Shown here: one piece after another, positions 11,829 to 22,800 of the stretch
How positions within the stretch are numbered: position 1 is the stretch's first letter
Layout: every line of letters starts with the position of its first letter
Assembly (NCBI RefSeq): GCF_023053635.1
Contig: NC_086173.1
Location: 146,800,697 to 146,864,696 of the forward strand
From: Elgaria multicarinata webbii
Taxonomy: Eukaryota; Chordata; Lepidosauria; Squamata; Anguidae
Direction of reading: 5' to 3'
DNA: 64,000 nt
Made by a program: the position numbers and the translations under genes
The notes under the pieces: model-generated
The model's input: only the letters and a program-made list of their open reading frames with translations
Databases searched by the model: none
Told to the model about the DNA's origin: nothing

Positions 11829-12171
11829 AGGTTAAGCAAAACTATTGTACATCACAAACCTACCTTTGTATTGAAGTTCCTTGCTTCAGGTCCCAGTTAG
11901 CAAGTGTGAACGAAATCTCTTTAGTGAGTCTCTTTATTTGCGCTAAGCATGTTCGATTCACTCTGTCTCTCAGGCTGGGCACTACTGAACAGGATGTTCT
12001 TACTGGATATTTAGAAACACTTCATCTGAAAATGTGTCCGCTGTCCAGAATTTATGTGAGTTTTGGAATCAGTGCTTGTTCTACAACAGACATGCAGTTC
12101 TATTTCATCACAATTCTTCCCCCATTGCAGGGAAATCTCCGTCTTCCTAGAACCAGCGTTCTGTACACCCC

Positions 12172-12220
12172 ACATTGATGGTGCTATATAAATAAATAAT
12201 AATAATAATAATAATAAGGA
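12172..12220 (+). mobile_element. Very short L2-clade LINE tail
   Basis: CATTGATGGTGCTATATAAA plus an AATAAT run is the extreme 3' end of the L2 family in this window. Unit B has a different short sequence there (about 26480), so only about 50 bp were added in unit A. Confidence 0.7.
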
Positions 12221-12633
12221 ACGTGGTAATGCAAAGATCACTGCTACCTATTGGATAGTATCTGTAATGTCATCACTGAAAATGGGGGTGAATTCCTTGT
12301 TTGTTTATTTATTTATTTATTATTTAGAATATTTATATACTGCTCCCCACTGAATTTTTTTTGTTTCCCTACCTACGTTGTTCTATTTTCTTAACTTTTC
12401 ATGGAGAAGCTGTGCACTCCACCACCATACTGGGGAGTGCTGGTACAAACCTTTATGAACCCCCTTCTCTCCTCGATAGTAGAAATGCCCCCACTACCAG
12501 CCCCCTTTAAAAAGTTTTGCTCTCTGAAATGGACACAGTCTTCTCTTTCAGCAGCTAACAGGGTATCCTGCCCTAGAGACAACTACTTCTTCTACCAGAA
12601 CTCATAGTACCAATAGAATAAAATAACAATTCA

Positions 12634-13305
12634 GGGTGGGTTTCACCTGTTAATTCAGCACAATCTTATGCATTTTAACTGGGAAGTCAGTTCCATTGTA
12701 CTCAATGCAATTTTCTTCATAGTATGTAATATACCTATTATCAAACATACATAGGATTGCAACTTAACAATGCAATCGTATTTGTGTTTATTCAGGTGTT
12801 TCATTACGTTCAGTACCCCTTGCTACCATACAAGTGGGTGTAGGGTTGCAGCTTTAATCACATCCCTGATTAGGGTGACTATATGAAAAGGGGGACAAGG
12901 CTTCTGCATCTTTAATAATTGTACAGAAAAGGAAATTTTAGCAGGTGTCATTTGTATGCATGCAGCACAGGGTGAAATTTCCTCTTCCTCTGTATGGCTT
13001 GGTGGCTGGCAAACCATGGCTGCCTGCAAAGGTTTATGGGTGAATGGCTGCTCCTGCTTCTAAGCCAACAAACTTTTATTGCCTTCCATACCAGTCAGCA
13101 ACATTCCTTTGTGTTATGGGAAAGATGGGTCAAAAGCACAATTACAGTGATTTCATGAAAACAGCAGATATCTTATCTATGTAGCCTGGTACTGTATCTG
13201 GAGGCTCCTGCAGAACAGTTATGATAAAGAGGGGATTTCACCAGGTGCTGCCCCGACTTTTCTGGCAGGAGCAAGGTCACTACAGCTCTTCTGCCATCTG
13301 TCCTT
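12634..13305. other. Spacer between duplication units, left part
   Basis: No gene is seen. 12871-13000 is the left arm of the TAGGGTGACCATATG MITE family, and 13205-13252 resembles an internal piece of the same family. The remainder is unrecognised single-copy sequence. Confidence 0.5.
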
Positions 13306-13829
13306 GCTCTGGTGTTGTGCTAGGGGTGGTTCTGGGTGGAAGGCAACCTCCCATTGGTTGCCAGAAGCTGGGTGAGGGGCAGGGGGCGGGCCCGGAGAGC
13401 CGAATGGCTATCAGAAAGCCTGCGCTGCCTCCTCCACTGAGGATTAACCACTGTCACCCCACAGCAGCGATGCCACGGGGTTTGGCAGCAGAGCCCCACC
13501 AACATGGTGCAGTGAAGGCAGGCTTAGGTATGTCAGTGGCTTTATTGATTGCAACCAGGTACATGTACATCCAAGGGAAGTCACCCCAACAGCAAGGAAC
13601 ACTCCCTACTGTTCCAAGATGGACTTCAAACTCAAAGCAAAATGACAACCTTCTTATACCCTTCTTCATGGTTACAGAATTGCTTCGACTTCGCGTGTTA
13701 CAACTAATGGAAATTTCCAGGATGGTTACAGAAACGTACTTATTAGAACAGGGGGTTCTAACTAGTTTTGCCATTACAGAATGTCAGCTATTTCTCACAG
13801 CCTTCTTGCTCATTCTCACCCCTCTCAAC
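13306..13829 (-). mobile_element. Candidate solo LTR of an endogenous retrovirus (fossil)
   Basis: Read on the minus strand, the piece starts TGTTGAGAGGGG, carries a TATAAGAAGG box near the middle and a CAATAAAGCC polyadenylation signal about 90 bp later, and can be closed by ...CA with TCCT on both sides. That is the layout of a retroviral LTR. No internal retroviral genes adjoin it. The boundaries, especially the low-coordinate one, are uncertain. Confidence 0.4.
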
Positions 13830-14175
13830 ATCCTATCAAACTGAACCAAAAGTATCTAGTTTGAGGTTTGGAGCCAAAGGCTTCTGGAACAATAGAAGTT
13901 ATTCTTCCACAAGACAGACAAGACCGAGGAGTAGTGAATCTGTGAAGCTTCCTTGTATGGTGACAGAGCGTTTTTCCATCCAGCCCAGTGGTTTCTATGC
14001 GGATTGGGCCCTTGTACCCATCCAGCCACCACCAACCCTGCCACCAGTGGGTCTCCATTCAACATTCCTCTTACCAGCCACCACCACACAGGTCATCCTG
14101 CAACCGCTAGTCATTTAACCCCCTCCTCTCCTGCACCTTCGCATGCAGCAGAATTGAGGTGGAATTAGTGGTAGG
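13830..14175. other. Spacer between duplication units, right part
   Basis: No gene or recognised repeat. It ends exactly where similarity to unit A begins (GATGACAGGTTGG). Confidence 0.5.
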
Positions 14176-16538
14176 ATGACAGGTTGGCGAGTGCATTGTG
14201 TGTTGCAACTGGGCATCAGACTTTGCAACGCCCGAATGAAAGGGGAAGGCAGATTACCCCAGGTTTCCTTTTCCATGTGGCATCAGATATGTTGTATCAG
14301 ATCAGATCAGAAATGGGCTTTTTCCTACCTTTAGCACTGCAGCAACTAAACTGTCATTTATAAAGCCCAGTGCAGAATTAAGGGCTACGTTGCCAATGCG
14401 TAATTTCAATTTCTTTCATACCAAGAAACTTACACAAACAATTCCAAGCAAGGTTTATTAGATTTTTCTCAGTAAGTATCCAGACAGAAACAAACCCCTT
14501 CTCAAGACGGTAGAATTGTTACTTCATTATGGGTTCGACGGCAAAGATCATGAGCTCGTAAGCAGATAAATTCTTGATTTTAATTAGATTTTTCTTAATA
14601 AGCCAATGTCAACACAGGTAATGGATTCTCATCACTGAGCATGAGCATTTCTAAACAATTGCTTCCCATTCTCTTCCACGGCTTCTCTGAAATGTCTTGA
14701 TGTGCTCTTGAGGGAACAATACAGAAATAAAATACATTAATCATGTTTGCTGAGGTGTTTTGTTAATATTCCGAAGTTTTTGTATGTTACAACCTTATCT
14801 GGTAGCCAGCCAATATCATTTCTAAAGGCTGGTGCTGCACATGGGGGTTACAAATGTGGAAGCTATTCTCCCTGCATTTCAACCTAACAGTGCAGAGATT
14901 GGCCCTGCTATGGCCAACAGGGACAGTTCCCAGTCCACACAAGGAGGCTCATCTATGGAACTGCAACTTCAAAACTTATTGACACCGCATGCAGATAGGA
15001 ATAATTGCTAGGAGCCCTCACAATTAGACCATAAGATCTAGATTACAGCCTAACACTATATCCCACTCGGGTCGCCATCACCTACTATGGCTTTGGGGTT
15101 CAGGTTGGTCTGAATGACTATTGAGGCATCTCTTGTTGTCACCATACACCATGATGCCCACTGGCTTGCTTCCTTTTCCCATATGATAACCAGGTACTTT
15201 TCATCCGGGAAGCTATGAAATAAACTTTGTAGGTGCTAAAATTACACAAGGATAAGGGTATTCTTCGGAGAGATGACAAGGTGTATGTTTTAAAGACCTG
15301 GATCTACTACAGCACAGGTTGCACCAACAAACAGTTTTAGGTGTGGGCTGTGCAAACAAAGAGCAAGATAAAAAGAGGAGTGGAAATGTTGTGCTATTAA
15401 GCATACTCTGTCCATCCTTTTCTTCTTTCTACTTATAATTCCTGATTCTTTATCAATCTTATTACGGCTGCACTCTGCTTTGCTTAGGTCGTAGAAGCAG
15501 CATCAGAGCGGCCTGATTTGCCTCTGTTAAAGGCAGAGGTGGATCAGTTCGGGTGGGGCAGTGGAGCAACATGGAGCAGGTCGCTGATTTGCGGAGCGCT
15601 CCACCCGCCATTTTGTTTTTTTCCTCATAGGATTGCATTGGCCGAAAATACGCCTATAACTTCTTTGTTTTTAAAGCTAGATCCCTGAAATTTATTGTGT
15701 GTAGACATTGATGATTGGGGGTCATTTGTATCGATTTTCAGAAGTTTTTGTCATGCGGTTTGCTTGCTATAATTTTTATAGAATGGCTAAAATGGGAGGG
15801 GAGAAGTGCTTATTGACAGATTCAACACCCAATCGTGATAAGTGATCACCTGATGTGAAGCATCCTCCAATCCCAATGTTGGAGGGGGGAATAAGCAAAA
15901 TGGGATACTTAGTAACTTGGGATACTACTAGTAACTTTGATTTCTTTGTCTTTTGATCGGACTTTTTTCATTGTTTTGCAGCAGTAGCCCCAGTAAACTC
16001 ACACACACAACCTTAAATCATATACTAAGTAAAATAACAGAGAGGCAACACACCAGTGCAAGGTACCCACCATAACCTTAAGGAACAACTGAATAGATGT
16101 GGTGCAAGGGGATGATGTCCATATGGCATGTGGACATGCCCAGAGTACACTGCCCTGCCTTGGGGGGGTCATCAGAACCCTCCAAAGGGTAGCCAGTGGA
16201 GAAGCCAATGATTTGCATGAGTTTAAGTGTGATGTCGCTTCTCAAAGGCAGGTACCTAGACAGGACCGGCCAAATGATTGGTGACACAGTCCCCTATCCC
16301 ACTGGGCACGTCCACTTTCCCCTTACTGGTAATAAAGTCAGACAAAGCCTTTTTTATTATTGTTGTTGTGATTATTACTAGATTCAGCAACACTGCTGCT
16401 TTTAATTCCATCCCTCCTGCGTTTATTTATTTATTTAATTTATTTATTTATATACCGCCCTATAGCCAAACCTCTCCTGGCTTTCCCTCTTCAGTGAAGT
16501 CAGGCAGGCTTTTATTGTGGTTCTATTGTTGTTGTGAT

Positions 16539-16540
<2 letters not shown>

Positions 16541-16576
<36 letters not shown>

Positions 16577-16626
16577 ATGCTATTTTTAATGTTACTATTA
16601 TTGTTGTTGTTGTTGTTGTTGTTGTT
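16541..16626 (+). repeat. (AGT)n and (TTG)n microsatellites
   Basis: Two neighbouring trinucleotide runs inside the hAT element. Confidence 0.9.
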
Positions 16627-16943
16627 TAATAATGGCTGTGATCACAGTGCAGTCAATCAACTCTGAAGCAAGGAAGACAAAGGTTTACTCTTATCCTCCT
16701 AGCCCCCTATTAGTTATGGGATGCAAAAGGCTTCTCTCTGTGCTGTTCCTGCCTCAGAGGACTGGTTTGCATTACTGGCTTTGAATGGCCTGGAAAGTGG
16801 AAACAATCCTTGGTTCACTTACTTGTGCCCCCAGAAACGTCTGCTGCATGTCTGCCCTCCCGCCCCTGCCTGGGTGCTGTCATTGTGGGGTATTGGGATC
16901 TGCTGGGACTTACTTCCCCATAGATCTATGACATAGTCATACA

Positions 16944-16946
<3 letters not shown>

Positions 16947-16994
<48 letters not shown>
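16947..16994 (+). repeat. (GT)n microsatellite
   Basis: An uninterrupted GT run of roughly 24 units inside the hAT element. Confidence 0.95.
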
Positions 16995-16995
<1 letters not shown>

Positions 16996-17230
16996 AGCAT
17001 CTCTCTACCTGCCTCTCTGCCCTCCTGGTGCCTGGGAGATGTAAATGGGCTGTGTGGGTCAACCCCACAAGCCTCTTGCATGCTTGCTCCCAGTGCTTCA
17101 GGCAGGGCATAGCCACCGCCTGCTGCCTCTCCTCTTCTGTGCCCACCTCACAGGGCTGGTTTTTGTGTGTCTTCTTGAAGTTCCTTGTTAATTTTTGAAG
17201 TGTTGAAGATTCTTATTTAGGTTTATCTTT

Positions 17231-17800
17231 AAATATTCCCCACAATTCAGGGCATGTTCAGATTTCCTTTGAAATGGCCATGAATAAGGGTCTATTTAGA
17301 AGCCCAGTTAGCTGTCTGCAGCTTACAAAATCCCTGAGATAGATGCATTTCTGAAAATGGGGTGGGGTGATATTTCAAATATTCCCTAAAATTCAGGAGA
17401 TGCTCAGAGTTCCTTCAAAATGGGCAGGAACGTGGATACATTTAGAAGCTATCAGGGTGTCCATTTTGATGTTTCTAACTTGAAAAGCAACGGAGGTGTT
17501 TGCAGGTTTGTTGATTGAGGTTAGGGTTGAGGGTTAAAAAAAATTTAAAATCGTTAAAAATCAGGGGATGGTGAATTTCCTTCAAAATTGGCATGAATGA
17601 GGATACATTTATAAGCTCTCATGGTGGCCAGTTGCAAGTGTGTATCTGGAAAAATGACGGAGATAACTGCATTTCTGAAAAGGGGGGGGGGAAATCAAAT
17701 ATTCCCCAAAAATCAGGGGATGCTTGGATTCACTTCAAAATGGGCACGAAACAGGATCTATATAGAAGCTCTCATGGTGGTCATTTTGATGTTTCTAACT
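17231..17800. repeat. Subterminal tandem repeats of the hAT element
   Basis: About four diverged units of 146-168 bp. Each starts with AAATATTCCC or a relative, followed by a TCAGGGGATG-like block, CTTCAAAATGGGC and AGAAGCTCTCATGGTGG. The related element at 20529-21968 has only one such unit, inverse, near 20700-20830. Confidence 0.75.
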
Positions 17801-18081
17801 TTAAAACTAAAAAACTTATAGGTGTTTGACATTTTCAATGCAAGTCTATGGGAGGAAAACCCGGAGCTCCGACCCGGATCCGGAGCCTTGACACGGAGCG
17901 GAGCGGACCATCGGCAGACCAGCATGGGGTGGAGTGGACCCAATCCAGAAGTTGCAGATCAGGATCCAGAGCAGATCGGGGGGTCCGTGCACAGCCCTAA
18001 TCCTTATGGCTGGGCATCAGCCTCAGCCCACAACCCAAACAAGACTTCTGCAGATCTACTGACCTTTCCTTGGGATTTCCG

Positions 18082-19838
18082 CTACTGAATACTGGATTCA
18101 AATTCCCCCTCCCCCTCCTTGCCTGGTGATTTGGGAACCTCTCCAGATTTGTCTGAGGAAGGAAGGATGAAAGGAAGCAGTTAAAGATGGCTGTCCTCAT
18201 TACAACTTAATAACACGCATCGAATTTAAATCTGGAAGATGGATTTTGAGGGCTACAGCAGTTTTATAACAGTCTAACATCCATGGCTTCCCCTTCCGCC
18301 CCTGCCCCGCAAGAATTCCAGCAGTTGTATGAGGCTATTGTCCTCCTTTCCCCAACATACATGTGTGCACACATGAAAACTCCATGGGACTATGGCCCCT
18401 TCAGGAGAAGGAATCAATTTCAAACCAGCTTAATTCTCTAGTTTACAGATCGTTTCAGTTATCAGAAACATCTCATTCATGACACACAAACACACTTTCT
18501 GCAGGGCAAAAAGCTGAACTCACTTGGCTTTGCCAAATGCTCTTTCAGGAAGTCACAGTGTCGCAAAGGTGCTCTCTGTGTCACTGGCGATGGCTCGGTG
18601 TCAAGGTGGAAGAAGTTCGGCTGTGTGACGTTATAGAGCGGCCACTCTTCTCCACTGGCTCCTGAACCTGTGGGCTTCCTGTGAGGGAAGTAAAACTAGA
18701 TGAATAATGGAGCAGGGAGTACGGTTGCACATGAGCATTGCAAGAAATGCAGTTTATTATTTCTCTATTCTAATACATCTATCCCACCACACTACGTGCA
18801 TAAGGGTGCAGTCCTATGCACACATAGACAGGGAAAAGTCTGACAACTCCCAGCATTCCCCAGCCAGCATGTCTACTCAAAGAAAAGTTCCATACAGATT
18901 GATGGAACCAACTCCCAAATAAGTTGGCATGGGATTATTATTGATTGATTCATTTCATTTCATTTCTATACCTCCCCGCAGCCAAAGTTTTCTGGGCAAT
19001 TCAAGGATTGCAGCCTTAGAAGCATATTAATGACAGCTACTATCCTATCCTAAAGCCACTCACTAGGCAGTAAGACCCAGTAAATGCAAGGGGACTTAGG
19101 TCTGAATCAACATGTGTTGACTTGCGCTCCACAGCATGCACCAGAAGCACTGAAATCCATACAATGAGAGAGTGATGTCCTGATTTTTACAATGGGGCTA
19201 ATAGCCCTGAAAGGCAAAGATTTTCTCCCCAAAGCTCTGGTGAAATATGAACATCTTAAATATTAGCTTCATCCCACGTACCTGTTTCCCTCGAATTATC
19301 CCTACAGCGCTAAGCTGTCGGCATTGTTGTTGTTGTTGCTACCGGGCGGCAAGATCCTTTGCATTCCAGGAAGTGGGTTTAATTTATTTATTTATTTATT
19401 TGTTACATTTATATACTGCCCCATAGCCGAAGCTCTCTGGGCGGTTTACAAAAGTTAAAAACAGTAAACATTAAAAGTATACAAAATTTTAAAACATAAA
19501 AACAACAGTATAAAAACAACAGTATCCATTTAAAAACAACAGTTCTGGGTGTCCGTTAAAAAACAAACTTAGCTTTGTTAAATGGTGTTAAATGCCTGGG
19601 AGAAGGGGGGATGTAAAAAAATCGTCGAAAATCAACAGATGACCCAATCCGATTCAAATTTGGTATGCTTCAAGCTCTCCATAACATCTATTACTGTGCC
19701 AATTTTGAAGTCTTTATCTTTAAAGCTTATGCAGATATAAGCATTTGTTTAATTCATATCAAATCCTGCTCCTGCATCCCAGTGGCCACTCGGATGATAC
19801 ACTCGAAATCTAGTATCAAAATATGGCAAGTCTTTATT

Positions 19839-19874
<36 letters not shown>

Positions 19875-22800
19875 TTGCATTTTTATACCACCCAATAGCC
19901 GAAGCTCCCTGGGCGGTTCACAAAACGTTGGCTTTTACAGCACAATTAAAGCAGGATGCATGGGAGTACTTCACAATAAAAGCAGATTGTAAACTGGAAA
20001 ACTTCGGAGTCCTTTGCATGCAATTCGCAGTGATTGCACAGTATAATGCTGGTGTGATAAAGCTCGAAGTCTCATGAAGACTAAGGGGGTTCTCTACATT
20101 AAGGAAAAATCCCGCAGTCTAACCAGACCTTTGTCTTCCAGAGTCTTTGCAGATTCACAAAGGACACAATATATGCCGTCCCACCCATCCTGCCTCTTGT
20201 TTTTTCACCCCAGTTCCTTTGTGGGCATTTTCCATACGTTTCATTTATACAGTCAGTAGATGGTGATATAAGATGTCTTTTTCAGAAAAACCCCTCTCTC
20301 ATGTCAGTTTTGGGTGGGTCTTGTTTGTTACTGCTATTTCAGCCATTTTTAAAATGGTGGAATAAAAATGTAAAAAGACAAGAGAGGCACCAGGGGTTGA
20401 TGACATCATGATTGCTTACTTCCATGAGTAAACAATCATAGATGCGTGATAAATGCATAATTAAAAAACACCCTATGAGAGATGAAGCCAGATGAGAATC
20501 AGGGTCAGAGGTATGCTTGTGTTTGCACTAGGGGTGTGCACAGACCCCCCGCTCCGCTTCACTTGCAGATCCGCCATTTTCCGGATCGGGCCGCTCCGCC
20601 CCGCCCCCGCCCCGCCCACTTCCGCTCCGCTCCGCCCGGAGCTCCGGATCCGGATCCGGAGCTCCGTTTCCCCCCCCCCCATAGGCTTGCATTGAAAGCT
20701 AAAAAAATATACAACTTTTTTTCTGTTCAAGTTAGAAACCTCATGTTTGGCACCATGACACCTCATGGGGATATACACACGCATGCCAAGTTTCAAAGCA
20801 ATCCCATCATCCCCTGATTTTTGGCGAATTTTTGAAAATCGGGCACCCCACACACAACATCCCTGCGAGGTGGGCAGGGGAGGAGGGAGGGAAGGCAGGC
20901 AGGCATGCAGCTGGCATTTCTGGGGGCATAAGGAAGTGAGCCAAGGATAAGCCAGTAATGCATAGAAAATGGAATAAATCAATCAATAAACAAAGGAGGG
21001 GTGGAATTAAAAGCAGCAGTGTTGCTCAATAAACAACAAGAAGAACTTTTTTTAAAAGGCTATATCTGTCTTTTACCAGCAATAGGGGGACGTGCCCGGG
21101 GGAGGGGGAAGTAGCTGCCAGTTCAAGACACTGACAGCCACAGCTCTGAGAAGAAGTAAAACGCTCACTTCGACTCAGAACAGGCATTGCTCCACCACTG
21201 AAAAGTGACCATTCACTTCAACTCATGATAGGCATTGCTCCACCATTTTACTCTCTTTGGAAGGCTCTAATGGCCTTCCAGTGCAGGAGAGAGTGGGGGC
21301 ACGTCCACGATGAGATGCCCTAGGGGAGCTCATCCCCTTGCACCACATCGATTCAGTTGTTCCCCAAGGTTAGGGTGGGGAGCAGTGCTGTGTTTCTATC
21401 TCTTATTCTTGGCTTAGTATATGATTTCAGGTTGTGTTTGTGCATTTGGTGGGGCTACTGTGTTAAAAAACACGGGGAAAAGCCCGTTCAGATGAAGAAA
21501 GAGAAGTTTCCCAGAATCCCAAGTTACCTGTTTTGCCTATGCCCTCCTCCAACTTTGGGATCATCATGACCGGGAGCTGACTCTGCCCCTCAGCCCTTTG
21601 AAAAAGGTATTTTTCCCGCCGATTTTTTAAAAACGTCTAGCCCGCGACCCGTACGATGCAGAAAGTTGAGAGTGGTCTCAAAATGACCCCCATCCACGAC
21701 TCTCTGTGCACAAGACTTTTCAGAATGATAGCTTCAAAAACAACGTAGTTATGCGCGATTATTTGCCACAATGCAATCCTATGGCGAAATGTTTTCAAGA
21801 TGGCGACCGGAGCGCTCCGCCTGAACTCGGAGCTCCGAAAAATGGGCGCTTCTCTTCGCCTTGCTTCTAGGGGGTCCGCGGTCCGCTCCTACTCCGCCTC
21901 TGGGTAAGGCGGAGCAGGCCAATTCGCTACTGCTTCTACGCTCCTAATCGGAGCGGAGCACATCCCTAGTTTGCACAATCTCTTGCATAAAGGTTTCATT
22001 CAAGGTCTCAGGACATTGAGGCACTTGTTCGAGTACAAGTTCTTGCATGATCTCTTGCAGAAGGTCACGCATTGTCTTCTGCTATACCCTTTGCACAACA
22101 GTTTACAGAGCAGTAAACTGCCCCCCAAAAAAATCTGCTTGTGAATTTCAGTGTTGAAACCCGCATCAGTAACATGCTGCAGGACTCAGATGGAATCATG
22201 AAACTATTGCCCAGTTTGAATGATACAACAACCCACAGTTAAGCAAACCATGGGTTGTTTGGAAGCAAGTGAATGCAGCATGTGAAGTTATCGTTGTGGG
22301 TTGGTGGGGGACAAATAACCCCGATTTGAACCATGGGTAAACCTTGGTTGGAACCAACTTTGGATTGTTCAGACAATTCTGGGTCCACACATCCCTTGGT
22401 TGTTTAGCACAGTGGTAGCAGGCTAGCATTCAAGAGTCAGCATGCTCGCTTGCTCATGCTCGTTCGGAACAACACTTTGGGGTTCTCTACACAAAGCTTT
22501 TCTTGTGTGCTCATGATATGTCACTCAAGGTTTTTTGTGGGTCCTTAATGTGACATTATCGACTTCTAAGGGCTCTCCTCTGCTTTCTGGCAATTATAGT
22601 GGTTTTAGTCATAAGGGGGGAAATGTAATAATAATTTTTTTTATTCCTGCTATATCACAGCACCATCTAATGGCTGTATAATGAAACATATTGAACTTGC
22701 AGAGAGAAAGAGAAACCCTAAAGAACGTATGTGTAAAAGAGTTGAACTTAATCACGCAAAGAATCCAGAAGCAGAAGCCCCGGTAAATGTGAGGGATAAA

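Larger units (their letters stand above)
5124..12633. repeat. Tandem duplication unit A (carries CEL-A)
   Basis: From 5124 to about 12633 the sequence can be followed colinearly in unit B (14176-about 26865), interrupted only by insertions private to one unit. The large exon has about 81 differences in 1497 nt by hand count. Private to unit A are an L2 tail (5870-6500), a block with a MITE (about 6640-7640), a CR1 piece (11391-11828), a short L2 tail (12172-12220) and a T-rich LINE tail (about 12298-12365). Confidence 0.9.
15463..17999. mobile_element. Non-autonomous hAT element, 2.5 kb, with 8-bp target duplication
   Basis: Ends are TACGGCTGCAC and GTGCACAGCCCTA (inverse TAGGGCTGTGCAC), flanked by AATCTTAT (15455-15462) and ATCCTTAT (18000-18007), a slightly decayed 8-bp duplication. 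Unit A has the empty site, ATCCTTAC near 7954. Long stretches match the 20529-21968 element in inverse orientation. No transposase frame is visible. It carries internal tandem repeats (17231-17800) and microsatellites. Its GC-rich ends read GGAGCTCCGGATCC-like. Confidence 0.85.

Noticed and set aside
13221-13844. 207-codon plus-strand frame
   Set aside because: It lies antisense across the candidate LTR and lacks family resemblance or splice support.
17231-17800. CRISPR array
   Set aside because: Units are long and diverged and lie in a transposon of a vertebrate genome; no spacer-repeat structure anywhere in the window.
20473-20982. 169-codon minus-strand frame in the hAT element
   Set aside because: Low-complexity translation of the GC-rich hAT end; no transposase motif.
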